A DNA stretch of 64,000 nucleotides from Prorocentrum cordatum (lineage: Eukaryota; Sar; Dinophyceae; Prorocentrales; Prorocentraceae). Of this stretch, positions 21,541 through 33,372 are shown piece after piece (within the stretch, counting starts at the first letter, position 1; each line of letters starts with the position of its first letter). The position numbers and the translations under genes were made by a program. The notes below the pieces were generated by a model. The model made no database searches, was not told where the DNA came from, and saw nothing but the letters and a program-made list of their open reading frames with translations. The stretch covers positions 112,056-176,055 of the forward strand of contig CAUYUJ010019594.1 of assembly GCA_963575745.1 (NCBI GenBank). Direction: 5' to 3'.

Positions 21541-21719
21541 TGCTTAAAACGAGCCCGGCCCTCGCCTGTCCGGCTCCCGCCCAGACCCCCCTGGGGAGTC
21601 ATCAGATGCTCTCTTTTGACCCCATTAGAAACCTATCAGCCTTCGCTGTTAGGTAATAAACCTCGAAGTCGGGGTTTATTTTCCGTGGGTGTGGCCGCGC
21701 CCCAGGGCTTCTGTTCCGC

Positions 21720-22487
21720 CTTGTAAGAACCTCTTGGGGCCCTGTTGGGCCGTCTGGCGGCCTCCTGGGAGCCTCTTGGGGCCCTCTTGGGCCGTCTTGG
21801 GTGCCCCGGTCCGTCTTGGGGCCGTCTGGGACCGTCTTGGGCGGCTCCATGGCTGTCCTCGGACCGCCTTGGGGCTCTCTTGGGTCTTCATTGGCCCCTC
21901 TTGGGGCTGTCATGGGAGCCTCTTGGGCCGTCATGGGCGCCTCAGTAGCCGTCCTGGGACCGCCTAGGGCCGTCTTGGGGCCCTCCCAGGGGCCTCCTGG
22001 ACCCTTTTGTGGCGATCTTGTCGTCTTGGGCGCTTTGAAGACGAAAAGCACGGGAATTGCCAAAATAAACATTTTCCTGAAGGATTTGGGACATTTTTCC
22101 TCGTTCGGGCTCTCTCGGGGCTCTTCTTGGAGCCTGCTTGGAACAATTTGGGCGCCTCGTGGGCCGTCTGGAGGCCATCTTGGGCGTCTGCATCTTCCGT
22201 TGGGTGTTGAAAAGTTTTGAAGTTCCCGTGGTCTTCTGGACAATTCCTGCAAGGCCTCTTGGTGCGTCTAGGGACCTTTTGGAGGCTTCTTGGAACCGCT
22301 TGAGATCTCTCGGGGGCCCTGTCCAGCGGCTGTCGGAGCAAATTCTGGCCATCTCGGACATTATCGAAGGCAGTCTCTGCGACGTCTTTGGGACCAAGAG
22401 CCCACAGGGACCCCGAGGCAGTGCCGACACCGCTGGAGGCCGAGAAAGCGATTGGCCCACGCACTTGCCCCAGAATTGAGGGGATGA
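21720..22487. repeat. GGGCCGTCTTGG degenerate satellite, block 1
   Basis: Degenerate units of about 10-15 bases (CTCTTGGG, GGCCGTCTTGGG, GGGGCC). No fixed higher-order length here. Many frames stay open on both strands, which is a result of the repeat. Confidence 0.8.
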
Positions 22488-23108
22488 TGATAGCATCGGG
22501 CTCCAGCTTAGCCTCCCGGATCTCGCTCAGCAGCGACAAAGCCATCGGCCACTGCTCGCCTATCTCCACGCGCTTGCCCCAGCGTTGCAACTGAACCAAC
22601 TGGATCGTGCTCGACATGTATTGTATCATTCCCCTGCAACAAGGTCACACACCTCTTTGAATACAGACAGCGCTTGGCTCCCTTGCCCGCCTTGCTCGCA
22701 CATGCTGGCTGCAGTTCCGTAGACCACGAAGTCAACGTCCAACTTTCTCAAACGCATGGTTCTGAGCATGCTCAGCGCCTGTTGCCACTGCCCACCCTTC
22801 TCGCACACGCTGATCCCAACGTTGTAGCTGATGACGTCGGGCTCCAGCTTCGCCTCCCGCATCTCGCTCAGCAGCGCCAGGGCCCGCTGCCACTGCTCGC
22901 CCTTCTCGCACGCGCTGATCCCAGCGTTGTAGCTGACTAGGGCTGACCCGTGGACTCCGTCCACGACATCTTTCTGGAATGGTTCTCGGAGGAACGGCGC
23001 AGATTGTACCGAAAATCTACAAACACGGCGGCGGCTCGGGCGGCGGCAGCGAGACCGCGCCATCGTGTCCGAGCTCTTGCAGCGCTCCAGCAACTTGGCC
23101 CAGCGCAC
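22488..23108 (-). pseudogene. PPR gene fragment B
   Basis: One minus-strand frame from 23108 to 22626 (160 codons) has a leader (MRWAKLLERCKSSDTMARSR) followed by three PPR motifs from about 22945: VSYNAGISACEKGEQWQRAL, ISYNVGISVCEKGGQWQQAL and a diverged third (VVYGTAASMCEQGGQ). It ends at TGA near 22626. One more motif (GEQWPMALSLLSEIREAKLE) lies just beyond in a different frame (about 22500-22570). So this is a truncated copy with a frameshift, though the 160-residue piece could still be translated. Confidence 0.6.
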
Positions 23109-25330
23109 TGCTCGTTCACCCCCCTCCTATTGAGGACAGTTTCGAAGTCTCTCAGGGATTTGCGTCGAAGTCGAAGCCCATCTGAGGCGTCTCAGGAGCG
23201 CTCGGGAAAGGGCTCGGGAGGCCATCGGGGAAAGCCACCGAAAGCGCCGGGGAGGCTCGCAAGGATCTACAGGGAGGGCACAAGAGAGCTTCAAGAAAAT
23301 TTGAAATTCTGTGAAATCTTTAGAGAAACCGCTGTTGGGTCGGCCATCACCTCCGGGCGCGCCTTGATGGTGCGATCCAGTCGCATCACCGCCAACGGGA
23401 GGGTTTGTTCGCCATGTCCCATTCTGTTCGCCCAGAGGGTCTGTGGAGGCCTTCCAGACACGGGGACAGGGCAAGGAATGGGGAAGACTTGTCCGAATCT
23501 CCTGGGCCCCCCAGGTGCTCGTCCGAAGAATGCGGAGAGGTCCCTGGGTCATATCAATTGGCTGCTGTCCCAGGGGTCCGGTCTGCTTGGCCCGAAGAGT
23601 TTGCCAAGGCCCCTGGGGGAACAGAATGGCACAGCATATCGGGCAAAGGGGGGCGGTAGCTGGCCTGTCAGACCCGGCGTTCGTCTTCTGCCCAAGCGGC
23701 GCGGGGCCCACGGGCCCCAGGGTTGGCGGCCCGCTGGGTTCCTCTTGTTCGCCCACAGGGTTGGAGGAGGCCTCCAGGCGAACAGAATGGGGCAGGACAA
23801 TGAATGTGGGAGACTTGTCGCAAGCTCCCAGCCCCCCCAAGTGTGCGCCCGAAGGGTGTGGGGCCGCGTTGGCTCCCTCAAAGGGCCGTCTTGGAGCCGT
23901 CCAGGCCCGTCTTGAGGGCGCCGTGTGCCGTGATGGGGCCGTCTTGGTTCGTCGTGGGCCCCTCATGGGCCGTCCGTAGGCCGTCCTGGGCCCATCGGGG
24001 TCCTCGTGGGGCTGTCTTGGAGCCGTCTGGGACCGTGAGGGGGCCGCCTTGGAGTCGTCTTGGGCCCCTCCTGTGCGCCTCCTTGGGCCGTCCTGGGCCC
24101 AGCAGGGGCCGTGTTGGCACCCTCTTGGGGCTGTCTTGGAGCCGTCTTGAGCCGTCGCAGCGCGCCTTGGGTTGTGCTGGGTCCGTCTTGGCCCGTCTTG
24201 GGGCCTTCCTGGGCGTTTCCTCGTACCCTCCTGGGACTTTCTGGGGCCTCTTGGTGCATGGGACCGCCGAAACGGCGGGAAACGCAAAGGGTGTAACAGT
24301 AAACAATGGAAAATTAACGATTTTTGCCAGCTGGGGCTCTCTTGCCATCTTGGCCCGTCTTGAGGCCCCGACCGGGCGCGTCCTTGGGCCGTCCTGGGCG
24401 CACCCTCCTGGGACCGTCTTGGAATCGTCTTGGGCCGTCTTGAGCGCGCCTTGGGCCGTCCTGGGCCCGTCTGGGGCCGTGTTGGCACCCTCGCGGCGAG
24501 GAAGCTCGGAGGCGGGCTCGAGGCCTCTTTGGGGCCATTTTGGAAGCTGTTGGGGCCTCTGTTGGGGCCTCGTTCTGGGCTCCTTGGGAGCCTCCTGGGG
24601 CCTCTTTCGGGGGATTCTTGGCGGCCCTTGGGGCCTCTTGGGGGCCTGTTTGGGCCTCCTGGCGCCCTCTTGGGGCGGAATGCTCGGATTTTCGGTCCGT
24701 GGTCCCCCTCTTGGCCCCCTCTTGGGCCTGTCTTCGGGCCCTCGTGGGCCGTCTTGAGCGTCTCTTGGGTCGTCTTGGGGCCCTCTTGGGCTGTCTTGGG
24801 GCGCTCTTGGAAACCTCTTGGGCCGTTCTGGGGCGCTCTTGGAGGCCTCTTGGACCGTCTTCGAGCGTCGGCAAGCGGAAAAGGCGAGAAGGCCAAAATC
24901 CTTCCAAAACCGTCATGAAGCGCATGATTTTGATACCCAAAACCGTCCAAAACCTCCTGAGGCGGTCCCCTCGTCCGCCCCCGTGGCACCTCTGGGGGAC
25001 CTCTTTGGGGCTCCTGAGGGCCTCGTGGGCCTCTCTGGGCTCGTCTATTGCGCCCCTTGGGCTGTCGTGGGGCCCCCGAGGGCCTTCTTGGGCGGTCCTC
25101 GGGCCGCCTTGGAGCCATCTTGGGCCGCTCTTCGGGCCATCTTGGGGTCCCGTTGGCCTGTCTTGGGCGCCTCTGGGGCCGTCCTGGGGCCGCCTTGGAC
25201 CGTCTTGGGGCCCTCTTGGACCGTCTTGGAGCGGTCTTGGATGCCTCTGGAGGGGTTTCGGAGCGTCGGGAAGCCGAGAAAGCGAGGAAGCAAAAAACAT
25301 CGGAAAAAAACAAATGAAAAACAATGATTT
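22887..25330. repeat. Segmental duplication, left copy
   Basis: About 2.44 kb that matches 28224-30668 with only scattered substitutions and small indels, in the same orientation and about 5.34 kb apart. It covers the 5' part of PPR fragment B/D, a 700-bp unique stretch (23150-23870), GGGCCGTCTTGG satellite and one 430-bp unit. Unique markers include AGATTGTACCGAAAATCTAC and GCGCGCCTTGATGGTGCGAT. Confidence 0.9.
23870..24990. repeat. GGGCCGTCTTGG degenerate satellite, block 2
   Basis: Same degenerate satellite, interrupted by an A-rich box near 24280-24330 (aacggcgggaaacgcaaagg). The several-hundred-codon Gly/Trp/Leu-rich or Pro/Arg-rich frames are repeat translations. Confidence 0.8.
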
Positions 25331-26700
25331 TGGCCTCTCGGGGCTCTCTTGGGAGGCCTCTTGGGGGGCCTGTTGGGCCGTCTTGGGGAGCTCTCGGGCC
25401 GTTTGGGGACTTCTTTTGGGCTCCTGGGGGCCTCGTGGGCCTCTCTGGGCTCGTCTATCGCGCCCCTTGGGCTGTCGTGGGGCCCCCGAGGGCCTTCTTG
25501 GGCGGTCCTCGGGCCGTCTTGGAGCCATCTTGGGCCGCTCTTCGGGCCATCTTGGGGTCCCGTTGGCCTGTCTTGGGCGCCTCTGGGGCCGTCCTGGGGC
25601 CGCCTTGGACCGTTGGGGTCTTGGGCCCTCTTGGGACCGTCTTGGAGCGGTCTTGGATGCCTCTGGAGGGGTTTCGGAGCGTCGGGAAGCCGAGAAAGCG
25701 AGGAAGCAAAAAACATCGGAAAAAAACAAATGAAAAACAATGATTTTGGCCTCTCGGGGCTCTCTTGGGAGGCCTCTTGGGGGGCCTGTTGGGCCGTCTT
25801 GGGGAACTCTGGGCCGTTTGGGGACTTCTTTTGGGCTCCTGGGGGCCTCGTGGGCCTCTCTGGGCTCGTCTATCGCGCCCCTTGGGCTGTCGTGGGGCCC
25901 CCGAGGGCCTTCTTGAGCGGTCCTCGGGCCGTCTTGGAGCCATCTTGGGCCGCTCTTCGGGCCATCTTGGGGTCCCGTTGGCCTGTCTTGGGCGCCTCTG
26001 GGGCCGTCCTGGGGCCGCCTTGGACCGTCTTGGGGCCCTCTTGGACCGTCTGGGGGTCCTCTGGGGGACCTCGTGGACCGTCTTGAAGCGGTCTTTGATG
26101 CCTCCGGGGGGGTGTCGGAGCGTCGGGAAGCCGAAAAAACGAGGACGCAAAAAACCTCGGAAAAAAACAAATGAAAAACAATGATTTTGGCCTCTCGGGG
26201 CTCTCTTGGGAGGCCTATTGGGAGGCCTGTTGGGTCGTCTTGGGGAGCTCTGGGGCCGTTTGGGGACCTCTTTTGGGCTCCTGGGGGCCTCTTGGGCCTC
26301 TCTGGGCTCGTCTATCGCGCCCCTTGGGCTGTCTTGGGGCCCCCTAGGGCCTTCTTGAGCGGTCCTCGGGCCGTCTTGGAGCCATCTTGGGCCGCTTTTC
26401 GGGCCATCTTGGGGTCCCGTTGGCCTGTCTTGGGCGCCTCTGGGGCCGTCCTGGGGCGGCCTTGGACCGTCTTGGGGCCCTCTTGGACCGTCTTGGAGCG
26501 GTCTTGGATGCCTCTGGAGGGGTTTCGGAGCGTCGGGAAGCCGAGAAAGCGAGGAAGCAAAAACCTCGGAAAAAAAAACAATGAAAATTTACGGTTTGGG
26601 CCTCTCGGGGCTCTCTTGGGAGGCCTCTTGGGGGGCCGGTTGGGCCGTCTTGGGGAGCTCTTGGACGGTCTTGGGCCAATCTCGGGCGTCTTGGCCGGAT
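24990..26700. repeat. ~430-bp higher-order satellite array A
   Basis: Unit starts at the A-rich box AATGAAAAACAATGATTTTG: 25312, 25731, 26170 and 26579, giving periods of 419, 439 and 409 bp, with one further unit before 25312. Each unit has a G-rich body (GGGCCGTCTTGG monomers, TCTATCGCGCCCCTTGGGCT) then GGAGCGTCGGGAAGCCGA and an A-rich end. Minus-strand frames start with Phe-rich peptides from the A-rich box. I read these as non-coding. Confidence 0.9.
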
Positions 26701-26877
26701 CATTGCGCGTCTCGGGGCCCTCTTGGGCCGCCATCGGGGCCTCGTGAGCGGGTCGGAGCCGTCTTGGAGCGGCTCGGAGCCGTCTTTGGGCCGTCGGGGC
26801 GGCCTCCGGAGCGTCTCGGAGCCGTTTCCCGGCATTTGGCCCTTTTTCCTTCCGGCACGCGGTTCCTCTGGCCATAT

Positions 26878-27240
26878 AGTATAGATGACGTTGGGCTCCA
26901 GCTTCGCCTGCCACATCTCGCTCAGCAGCGCAAGCGCCGGCTGCCACTGCTCGCCCTTCTCGCACGCGCTGATCCCAGCGCTGTGGCTGATGACGTTGGG
27001 CTCCAGCTTCGCCTCCCGCATCTCGCTCAGCAGCGCAAGTGCCCGCTGCCACTGCTCGCCCTTCTCGCACGCGCTGATCCCAGCGCTGTAGCTGACTAGG
27101 GCAGACCTGTGGACTCCGTCCACGACATCAGCTCGACGTGGCGAGGGGTCTCTGGGCAAGCGCGGGGGGGTGCGGCTGCAGGGCCGAAAGGCAATCATGA
27201 TGGCGTCGGGCTCCAGCTTGGCTTTCCATTTAGGGCTTCG
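26878..27240 (-). pseudogene. PPR gene fragment C
   Basis: Two intact PPR motifs on the minus strand (VSYSAGISACEKGEQWQRAL, ISHSAGISACEKGEQWQPAL), then a partial WQAKLEPNVIY that runs straight into satellite (26880). Upstream at 27195-27235 is the end of another motif (KAKLEPDAIM). The junction sequence 'ctggccatatagtatagatg' is shared with the 3' end of PPR copy E (33362), so both PPR pieces and their satellite flank derive from one source. Confidence 0.65.
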
Positions 27241-27980
27241 TGGGGGCCGTTTGGGGATCTCTTGGGGCGTTTTTGCCTGCGATATGCCTGTCGCCTCTCG
27301 TCCGCTCCCCCGCTCCTGGAGGGAATTCTGAAGGCACTGAAGGCTTTGTGGGGGCCGTTTCGGAGCCTCTTCGGCCTTCGTTTGGGCCTCCCGGGGGGCT
27401 CTTAGGGCCCTCTCGGGCCGTCTTGGGTGCCTCTTGGGCCGTCTTGGGGCCGTCTGAAACCCGCCTCGGCGCCTCTTGGGCTGTCTTGGGCCGTCTTGGG
27501 CCGCTCCTGGGGCCGTCTTGGGTGCCTCTTCGGCCGTCTTGGGCGCCTTCTGGGCCGTCCTGGGGCCGTCCTGGGGCGTCTTGGGACCGTCTGGGGGCCC
27601 TCCTGGCCCGTCTTGGGGCTCTCTTGGGGTCCTCTTCGGCCGTCTTGGAGCGGTCGGGGGGGCTTCCTGGGCCGTCTTGGAGCGTCGGGAAGCCGACGAG
27701 GCGAGGAGGCCGAAAACACAGAAAAACACAGTAGAAATCGACGATTTCTGTCGCTCGGGGCCCTCTTGGGAGGCCTCTTGGGAGGCCTCTTCGGGCGTCT
27801 TGGACGCCTCTTGGGCCGCCTGGGGCGAATCTCGGGCGTCTTGGGCCCATCTTTAAGCGTGCCGGGGCTCTCCGGGGCCGTCTTGGGGGCTTCTGGGGGC
27901 CCTCTCGACGTGTCCTGGAGCCTGCCTGGGCGGCCCGGGGCGGCCCGGGGCCAGCCCGGGGCGGTTTCGGTGCATTGGGG
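27241..27980. repeat. GGGCCGTCTTGG degenerate satellite, block 3
   Basis: Same degenerate satellite. An A-rich box near 27700-27745 (gtcgggaagccgacgaggcg) marks a diverged 430-bp unit. Confidence 0.75.
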
Positions 27981-28129
27981 CCTGCGCCCTTCTGGCACGC
28001 ACTGGGCCCTGCAATGTAGTAGAGATGACGTGGGGCTTCGGTTTCGCTGCCACTGTGCACGCATTGGGGCCTTGGGCTCCCTTCTGGCCCACACTGCACT
28101 GGGCCGCGCTGCAATGTAGTAGAGATGAC

Positions 28130-28456
28130 GTTGCTCGCCCTTCTCTGCACGCGCGCCGCCCCAGCGCGGCTCCAGAGCGCTCCAGCATCGCCTCCCGCAT
28201 CTCGCCAGCAGCGCCAGCGCCCACTGCCACTGCTCGCCCTTCTCGCACGCGCTGATCCCAGCGCTGTAGCTGACTAGGGCTGACCCGTGGACTCCGTCCA
28301 CGACATCTTTCTGGAATGGTTCTCGGAGGAACGGCGCAGATTGTACCGAAAATCTACAAACACGGCGGCGGCTCGGGCGGCGGCAGCGAGACCGCGCCTT
28401 CGTGTCCGAGCTCTTGCAGCGCTCCAGCAGCTTGGCCCAGCGCACTGCTCGTTCAC
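28130..28456 (-). pseudogene. PPR gene fragment D
   Basis: Same leader as fragment B (MRWAKLLERCKSSDTKARSR from 28445) and one PPR motif (VSYSAGISACEKGEQWQWAL) before the motif breaks off at about 28205 into unrelated sequence. It is part of the 2.4-kb segmental duplication. Confidence 0.65.
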
Positions 28457-30668
28457 CCCCCTCCTATTGAGGACAGTTTCGAAGTCTCTCGGGGATGTGC
28501 GTCGAAGTCGAAGCCCATCTGAGGCGTCTCAGGAGCGCTCGGGGAAGGGCTCGGGAGGCCATCGGGGAAAGCCACCGAAAGCTCCAGGGAGGCTCGCAAG
28601 GATCTACAGAGAGGGCACAAGAGAGCTTCAAGAAAACTTGAAATTCTGTGAAATCTTTAGAGAAACCGCTGTTGGGTCGGCCATCACCTCCGGGCGCGCC
28701 TTGATGGTGCGATCCAGTCGCATCACCGCCAACGGGAGGGTTTGTTCGCCATGTCCCATTCTGTTCGCCCAGAGGGTCTGTGGAGGCCTTCGGGCGAGCA
28801 GAACGGGACAGGGCAAGGAATGGGAAGACTTGTCCGAATCTCCTGGGCCCCCCAGGTGCTCGTCCGAAGAATGCGGAGAGGTCCCAGGGTCATATCAATT
28901 GGCTGCTGTCCCAGGGGTCCGGTCTGCTTGGCCCGAAGAGTTCGCCAAGGCCCCTGGGGGAACAGAATGGCACAGCATATCGGGCAAAGGGGGGCGGTAG
29001 CTGGCCTGTCAGCCCCGGCGTTCGTCTTCTGCCCAAGCGGCGCGGGGCCCACGGGCCCCAGGGTTGGCGGCCCGCTGGGTTTCCTCTTGTTCGCCCACAG
29101 GGACGGAGGAGGCCTCCAGGCGAGCAGAATGGGGCAGGACAATGAATGTGGGAGACTTGTCGCAAGCTCCCAGCCCCCTCAAGTATGCGCCCGAAGGGTG
29201 TGGGGCCGCGTTGGCTCCCTCAAAAGGCCGTCTTGGAGCCGTCCAGGCCCGTCTTGAGGGCGCCGTGTACCGTGATGGGGCCGTTTTGATTCGTCGTGGG
29301 CCCCTCATGGGCCGTCCGAAGGCCGTCCTGGGCCCATCGGGGTCCTCGTGGGGCTGTCTTGGAGCCGTCTGGGACCGTGAGGGGGCCGCCTTGGAGTCGT
29401 CTTGGGCCCCTCCTGTGCGCCTCCTTGGGCCGTCCTGGGCCCAGCAAGGGCCGTGTTGGCACCCTCTTGGGGCTGTCTTGGAGCCGTCTTGAGCCGTCGC
29501 AGCGCGCCTTGGGTTGTGCTGGGTCCGTCTTGGCCCGTTTTGGGGCCTTCCTGGGCGTTTCCTCGGACCCTCCTGGGACTTTCAGGGGCCTCTTGGTGCA
29601 TAGGACCGCCGAAACGGCGGGAAGCGCAAAGGGTGTAACAGGAAACAATGGAACATTAACGATTTTTGCCAGCTGGGGCTCTCTTGCCATCTTGGCCCGT
29701 CTTGAGGTCCCGACCAGGCGCGTCCTTGGGCCGTCCTGGGCGCACCCTCCTGGGACCGTCTTGGAATCGTCTTGGGCCGTCTTGAGCGCGCCTTGGGCCG
29801 TCCTGGGCCCGTCTGGGGCCGTGTTGGCACCCTCGCGGCGAGGAAGCTCGGAGGCGGGCTCGAGGCCTCTTTGGGGCCATTTTGGAAGCTGTTGGGGCCT
29901 CTGTTGGGGCCTCGTTTGGGCTCCTTGGGAGCCTCCTGGGGCCTCTTTGGGGGATTCTTGGCGGCCCCTTGGGGCCTCTTGGGGGCCTGTTTGGGCCTCC
30001 TGGCGCCCTCTTGGGCGGAATGCTCGGATTTTCGGTCCGTGGTCCCCCTCTTGGCCCCCTCTTGGGCCTGTCTTCGGGCCCTCGTGGGCCGTCTTGAGCG
30101 TCTCTTGGGTCGTCTTGGGGCCCTCTTGGGCTGTCTTGGGGCGCTCTTGGAAACCTCTTGGGCCGTTCTGGAACGCTCTTGGAGGCCTCTTGGGCCGTCT
30201 TCGAGCGTCGGCAAGCGGAAAAGGCGAGGCCAAAATCCTTCCAAAACCGTCGTAAAGCTAATGATTTTGACGCCCAAAACCGTCCAAAACCTCCTGAGGC
30301 GGTCCCCTCGTCCGCCCGTGGCACCTCTTGGGGACCTCTTTTGGGCTCCTGGGGGCCTCTTGGGCCTCTCTGGGCTCGTTTATCGCGCCCCTTGGGCTGT
30401 CTTGGGGCCCCCTAGGGCCTTCTTGGGCGGTCCTCGGGCCGTCTGGGAGCCATCTTGGGCCGCTCTTCGGGCCATCTTGGGGTCCTGTTGGCCTGTCTTG
30501 GGCGCCTCTGGGGCCATCCTGGGGCCGCCTTGGACCGTCTTGGGGCCCTCGTGGACCGTCTTGGAGCGGTCTTGGATGCCTCGGGGGGGGGTTCGGAGCG
30601 TCGGGAAGCCGAAAAAGCCAGGAAGCAAAAAACCTCTGAACAAAAACCAATGAAAATCAACGATTTTG
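28224..30668. repeat. Segmental duplication, right copy
   Basis: Partner of 22887-25330. See that entry for the shared markers. Differences are mainly single substitutions and short indels (for example an extra CGG-rich stretch near 28790). Confidence 0.9.
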
Positions 30669-31290
30669 GCCTCTCGGGGCTCTCTTGGAGCGCCTGCTGG
30701 GAGGCCTGTTGGGCCGAACCCGTGGAAAATCCACGAACGCATATGTGTCGCCGACGCCTGCGCGTTCGCTCTGGGACTGTCTTGGGGCCACCGAGGGCTC
30801 TACGAGGAAGGTCCCCCCCGTCACCCCCAATCGGCCGTATAGGGGGGGAGCGAGATGCTGATCCCCGCAGTGTCTGCAGGTCCCTCCCCCTGTCACCCCT
30901 AATCGGCGGTAGAGGAGGAGCGACCGAAGCGGCTACAGGTCCCCCGCGTCACCCCTAACAGGCGGAGTGGAGGCCCCACAGCGTCTAGGGCCTGGTGTGG
31001 AGTCTGGGGCTTGGTGTGGGGCCTGCGGGGCCAGCGGAAGGTCCTCCTTGTCACCCCTGCTGGGGTGCCTGGGGTGATGGTCTAAGGGCTTCCTGCTCCG
31101 GGACTGGAGGGGGGTCCACGATGCGAAGGTTCTTGAGTGGGCCTGGGGCAGGTCGGAGTGGTCTACAGGGCCTTGTGTGGGGTCTGGGGCGTGTTTTGCC
31201 TGAGGGCTATCCGCTCTGAGGCTGAGCGCCCCGGAGACTCGCTTGGCGGCCCGCCGGAGTGCATCCAAGGCAGGCCCCGAGCCTCGTAGA
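30669..31290. repeat. Spacer with ~60-100-bp diverged repeats
   Basis: Repeated phrase 'gtcacccc.aatcggc' at about 30829, 30891, 30949 and 31049, each followed by a G-rich stretch. No gene. Confidence 0.5.
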
Positions 31291-31600
31291 CGACCATTAT
31301 AAAGACGCGTGTGTGATAATAAACGCGCGTGTGTGATTTGTACGTGCACGAATGTACGCATGCGTAACGAAAATCACCCAAACATCACCATTTCATATCA
31401 AAACATAACCATTTAAGCCAATACGATACGATAATATTGTCGCTGAGACAATTTCATAGAATATCACGCGGTGCTCGTGATTATGTTAGCGCGTGCATCG
31501 TCTGTGGCGTCCGTAGGCTGGATCGTTCCCTTGCGGAGCTGGCAGGGAACCTCGTCAGCAGCAACTTGAAAGTGGCTCGTTTTCCAAAGGAAATGCATCT
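31291..31600. other. AT-rich island
   Basis: About 300 bp at near-equal AT/GC, unlike its surroundings. It contains cgcgtgtgtgat twice (31306, 31325), gtacgcatgcgt and an 'atacgatacgataat' run. I see no gene or tRNA fold in it. Confidence 0.5.
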
Positions 31601-33330
31601 TTTTCCTTGGACCGTCTGGGGGTCCTCTTGGGAACCTCTTGGACCGTTTTGGATCGGTCTTGGATGCCTCTGGGGGGGTTCGGAGCGTCGGGAAGCCGGA
31701 AAAGCGTGGAAGCGAAAAACCTCGGAAGAACCAATGAAAATCAACGATGTTGACCTCTCGGGGCTCTCTCGGGAGGCCTCTTGGGAGGCCTATTGGGCCG
31801 TTCCTGAGGCGGTCCCCTGGTCCGCCCCCCTCTCTTCGAAGCAGTTGGAAGCCCCGTGGCACCTCTTGGAGACCTCTGTTGGGCTCCTGGGGGCCTCGTG
31901 GGCCTCTCTGGGCTCGTCTATCGCGCCCCTTGGGCTGTCGTGGGGCCTTCGAGGGCCTTCTTGGGCGGTCCTCGGGCCGTCTTGGAACCATCTTGGGCCG
32001 CTCTTCTGGCCATCTTGGGGTCCCGTTGGCCTGTCTTGGGCGCCTCTGGGGCCGTCCTGGGGCCGCCTTGGACCGTCTTGGGGCCCTCTTGGACCGTCTG
32101 GGGGTCCTCTGTCTGGGGGACCTCGTGGACAGTCTTGGAGCGGTCTTGGATGCCTCTGGAGGAGTTTCGGATCGTCGGGAAGCCGAGAAAGCGAGGAAGC
32201 AAAAAACCTCGGAAGAACCAATGAAAGACAACGATTTGGGCCTCTCGGGGCTCTCTTGGGAGGCCTCTTTGGAGGCCTGTTGGGCCGTCTTGGGGAGCTC
32301 TGGGGCCGTTTGGGGACCTCTTTTGGGCTCGGCCTCTTGGGCCTCTCTGGGCTCGTTTATCGCGCCCCTTGGGCTGTCTTGGGGCCCCCTAAGGCCTTCT
32401 TGGGCGGTCCTCGGGCCGTCTTGGAGCCATCTTGGGCCGCTCTTCGGGCCATCTTGGGGTCCCATTGGCCTGTCTTGGGCGCCTCTGGGGCCGTCCTGGG
32501 GCCGCCTTGGACCGTCTTGGGGCTCTCTTGGACCGTCTGGGGGTCCTCTGGGGGGCCTCGTGGACCGTCTTGAAGCGGTCTTGGATGCCTCCGGCGGGGT
32601 GTCGGAGCGTCGGGAAGCCGAAAAAGCGAAGAAGCAAAAAAACAGCTGGAAAACCAATGAAAAACCACAATTTTGGCCTCTCGGGGCTCTCTTGGGGGGC
32701 CTTTTGGGAGGCCTGTCGGGCCGTCTTGGGGAGCTCTGGGGCCGTTTGGGGACCTCTTTTGGGCTCCTGGGGGCCTCTTGGGCCTCTCTGGGCTCGTTTA
32801 TCGCGCCCCTTGGGCTGTCTTGGGGCCCCCTAAGGCCTTCTTGGGCGGTCCTCGGGCCGTCTTGGAGCCATCTTGGGCCGTTCTTCGGGCCATCTTGGGG
32901 TCCCGTTGGCATGTCTTGGGCGCCTCTGGGGCCGTCCTGGAGCCGCCTTGGACCGTCTTGGGGCCCTCTGGGACCGTCTTGGAGCGGTCTTGGATGCCTC
33001 TGGAGGGGGTTCGGAGCGTCGGGAAGCCGAGAAAGCGAGGAAGCAAAAAACCTCTGAACAAAAACCAATGAAAATCAACGTTTTTGGCCTCTCGGGGCTC
33101 TCTTGGAGCGCCTCCTGGGAGGCCTGTTGGGCCGTCTTGGGGGGCTCGTGGGCCGTCTTGGGCCAATCTCGAACGTCTTGGCCGGATCATTGCGCGTCTC
33201 GGGGCCCTCTTGGGCCGCCTTCGGGGCATCTTGATCTTGAGCGCGTCGGAGCCGTCTTGGAGAAGCTCGGAGCCGTCTTTGGGCCGTCGGGGCGGCCTCC
33301 GGAGCGTCTCGGATCCGTTTCCGGGCATTT
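31600..33330. repeat. ~430-bp higher-order satellite array B
   Basis: A-rich boxes (AATGAAA...) at 31733, 32220, 32656 and 33067 give periods of 487, 436 and 411 bp. Unit content as in array A. The array ends at the PPR copy E stop codon. Confidence 0.9.
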
Positions 33331-33372
33331 GGCGTTTTTCTTTCCGGCACGCGGTTCCTCTGGCCATATAGT

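Noticed and set aside
19894-21726. 610-codon frame of Ser/Ala/Gln repeats
   Set aside because: It is a translation of the CTCAGC array continuing into the 73-bp repeat, with no supporting start or bias.
21600-33300. Many 200-730-codon frames rich in Pro/Arg/Gln or Gly/Trp/Ser on both strands
   Set aside because: They follow the GGGCCGTCTTGG satellite; opposite-strand and overlapping frames are equally open and no codon-position bias favours one.
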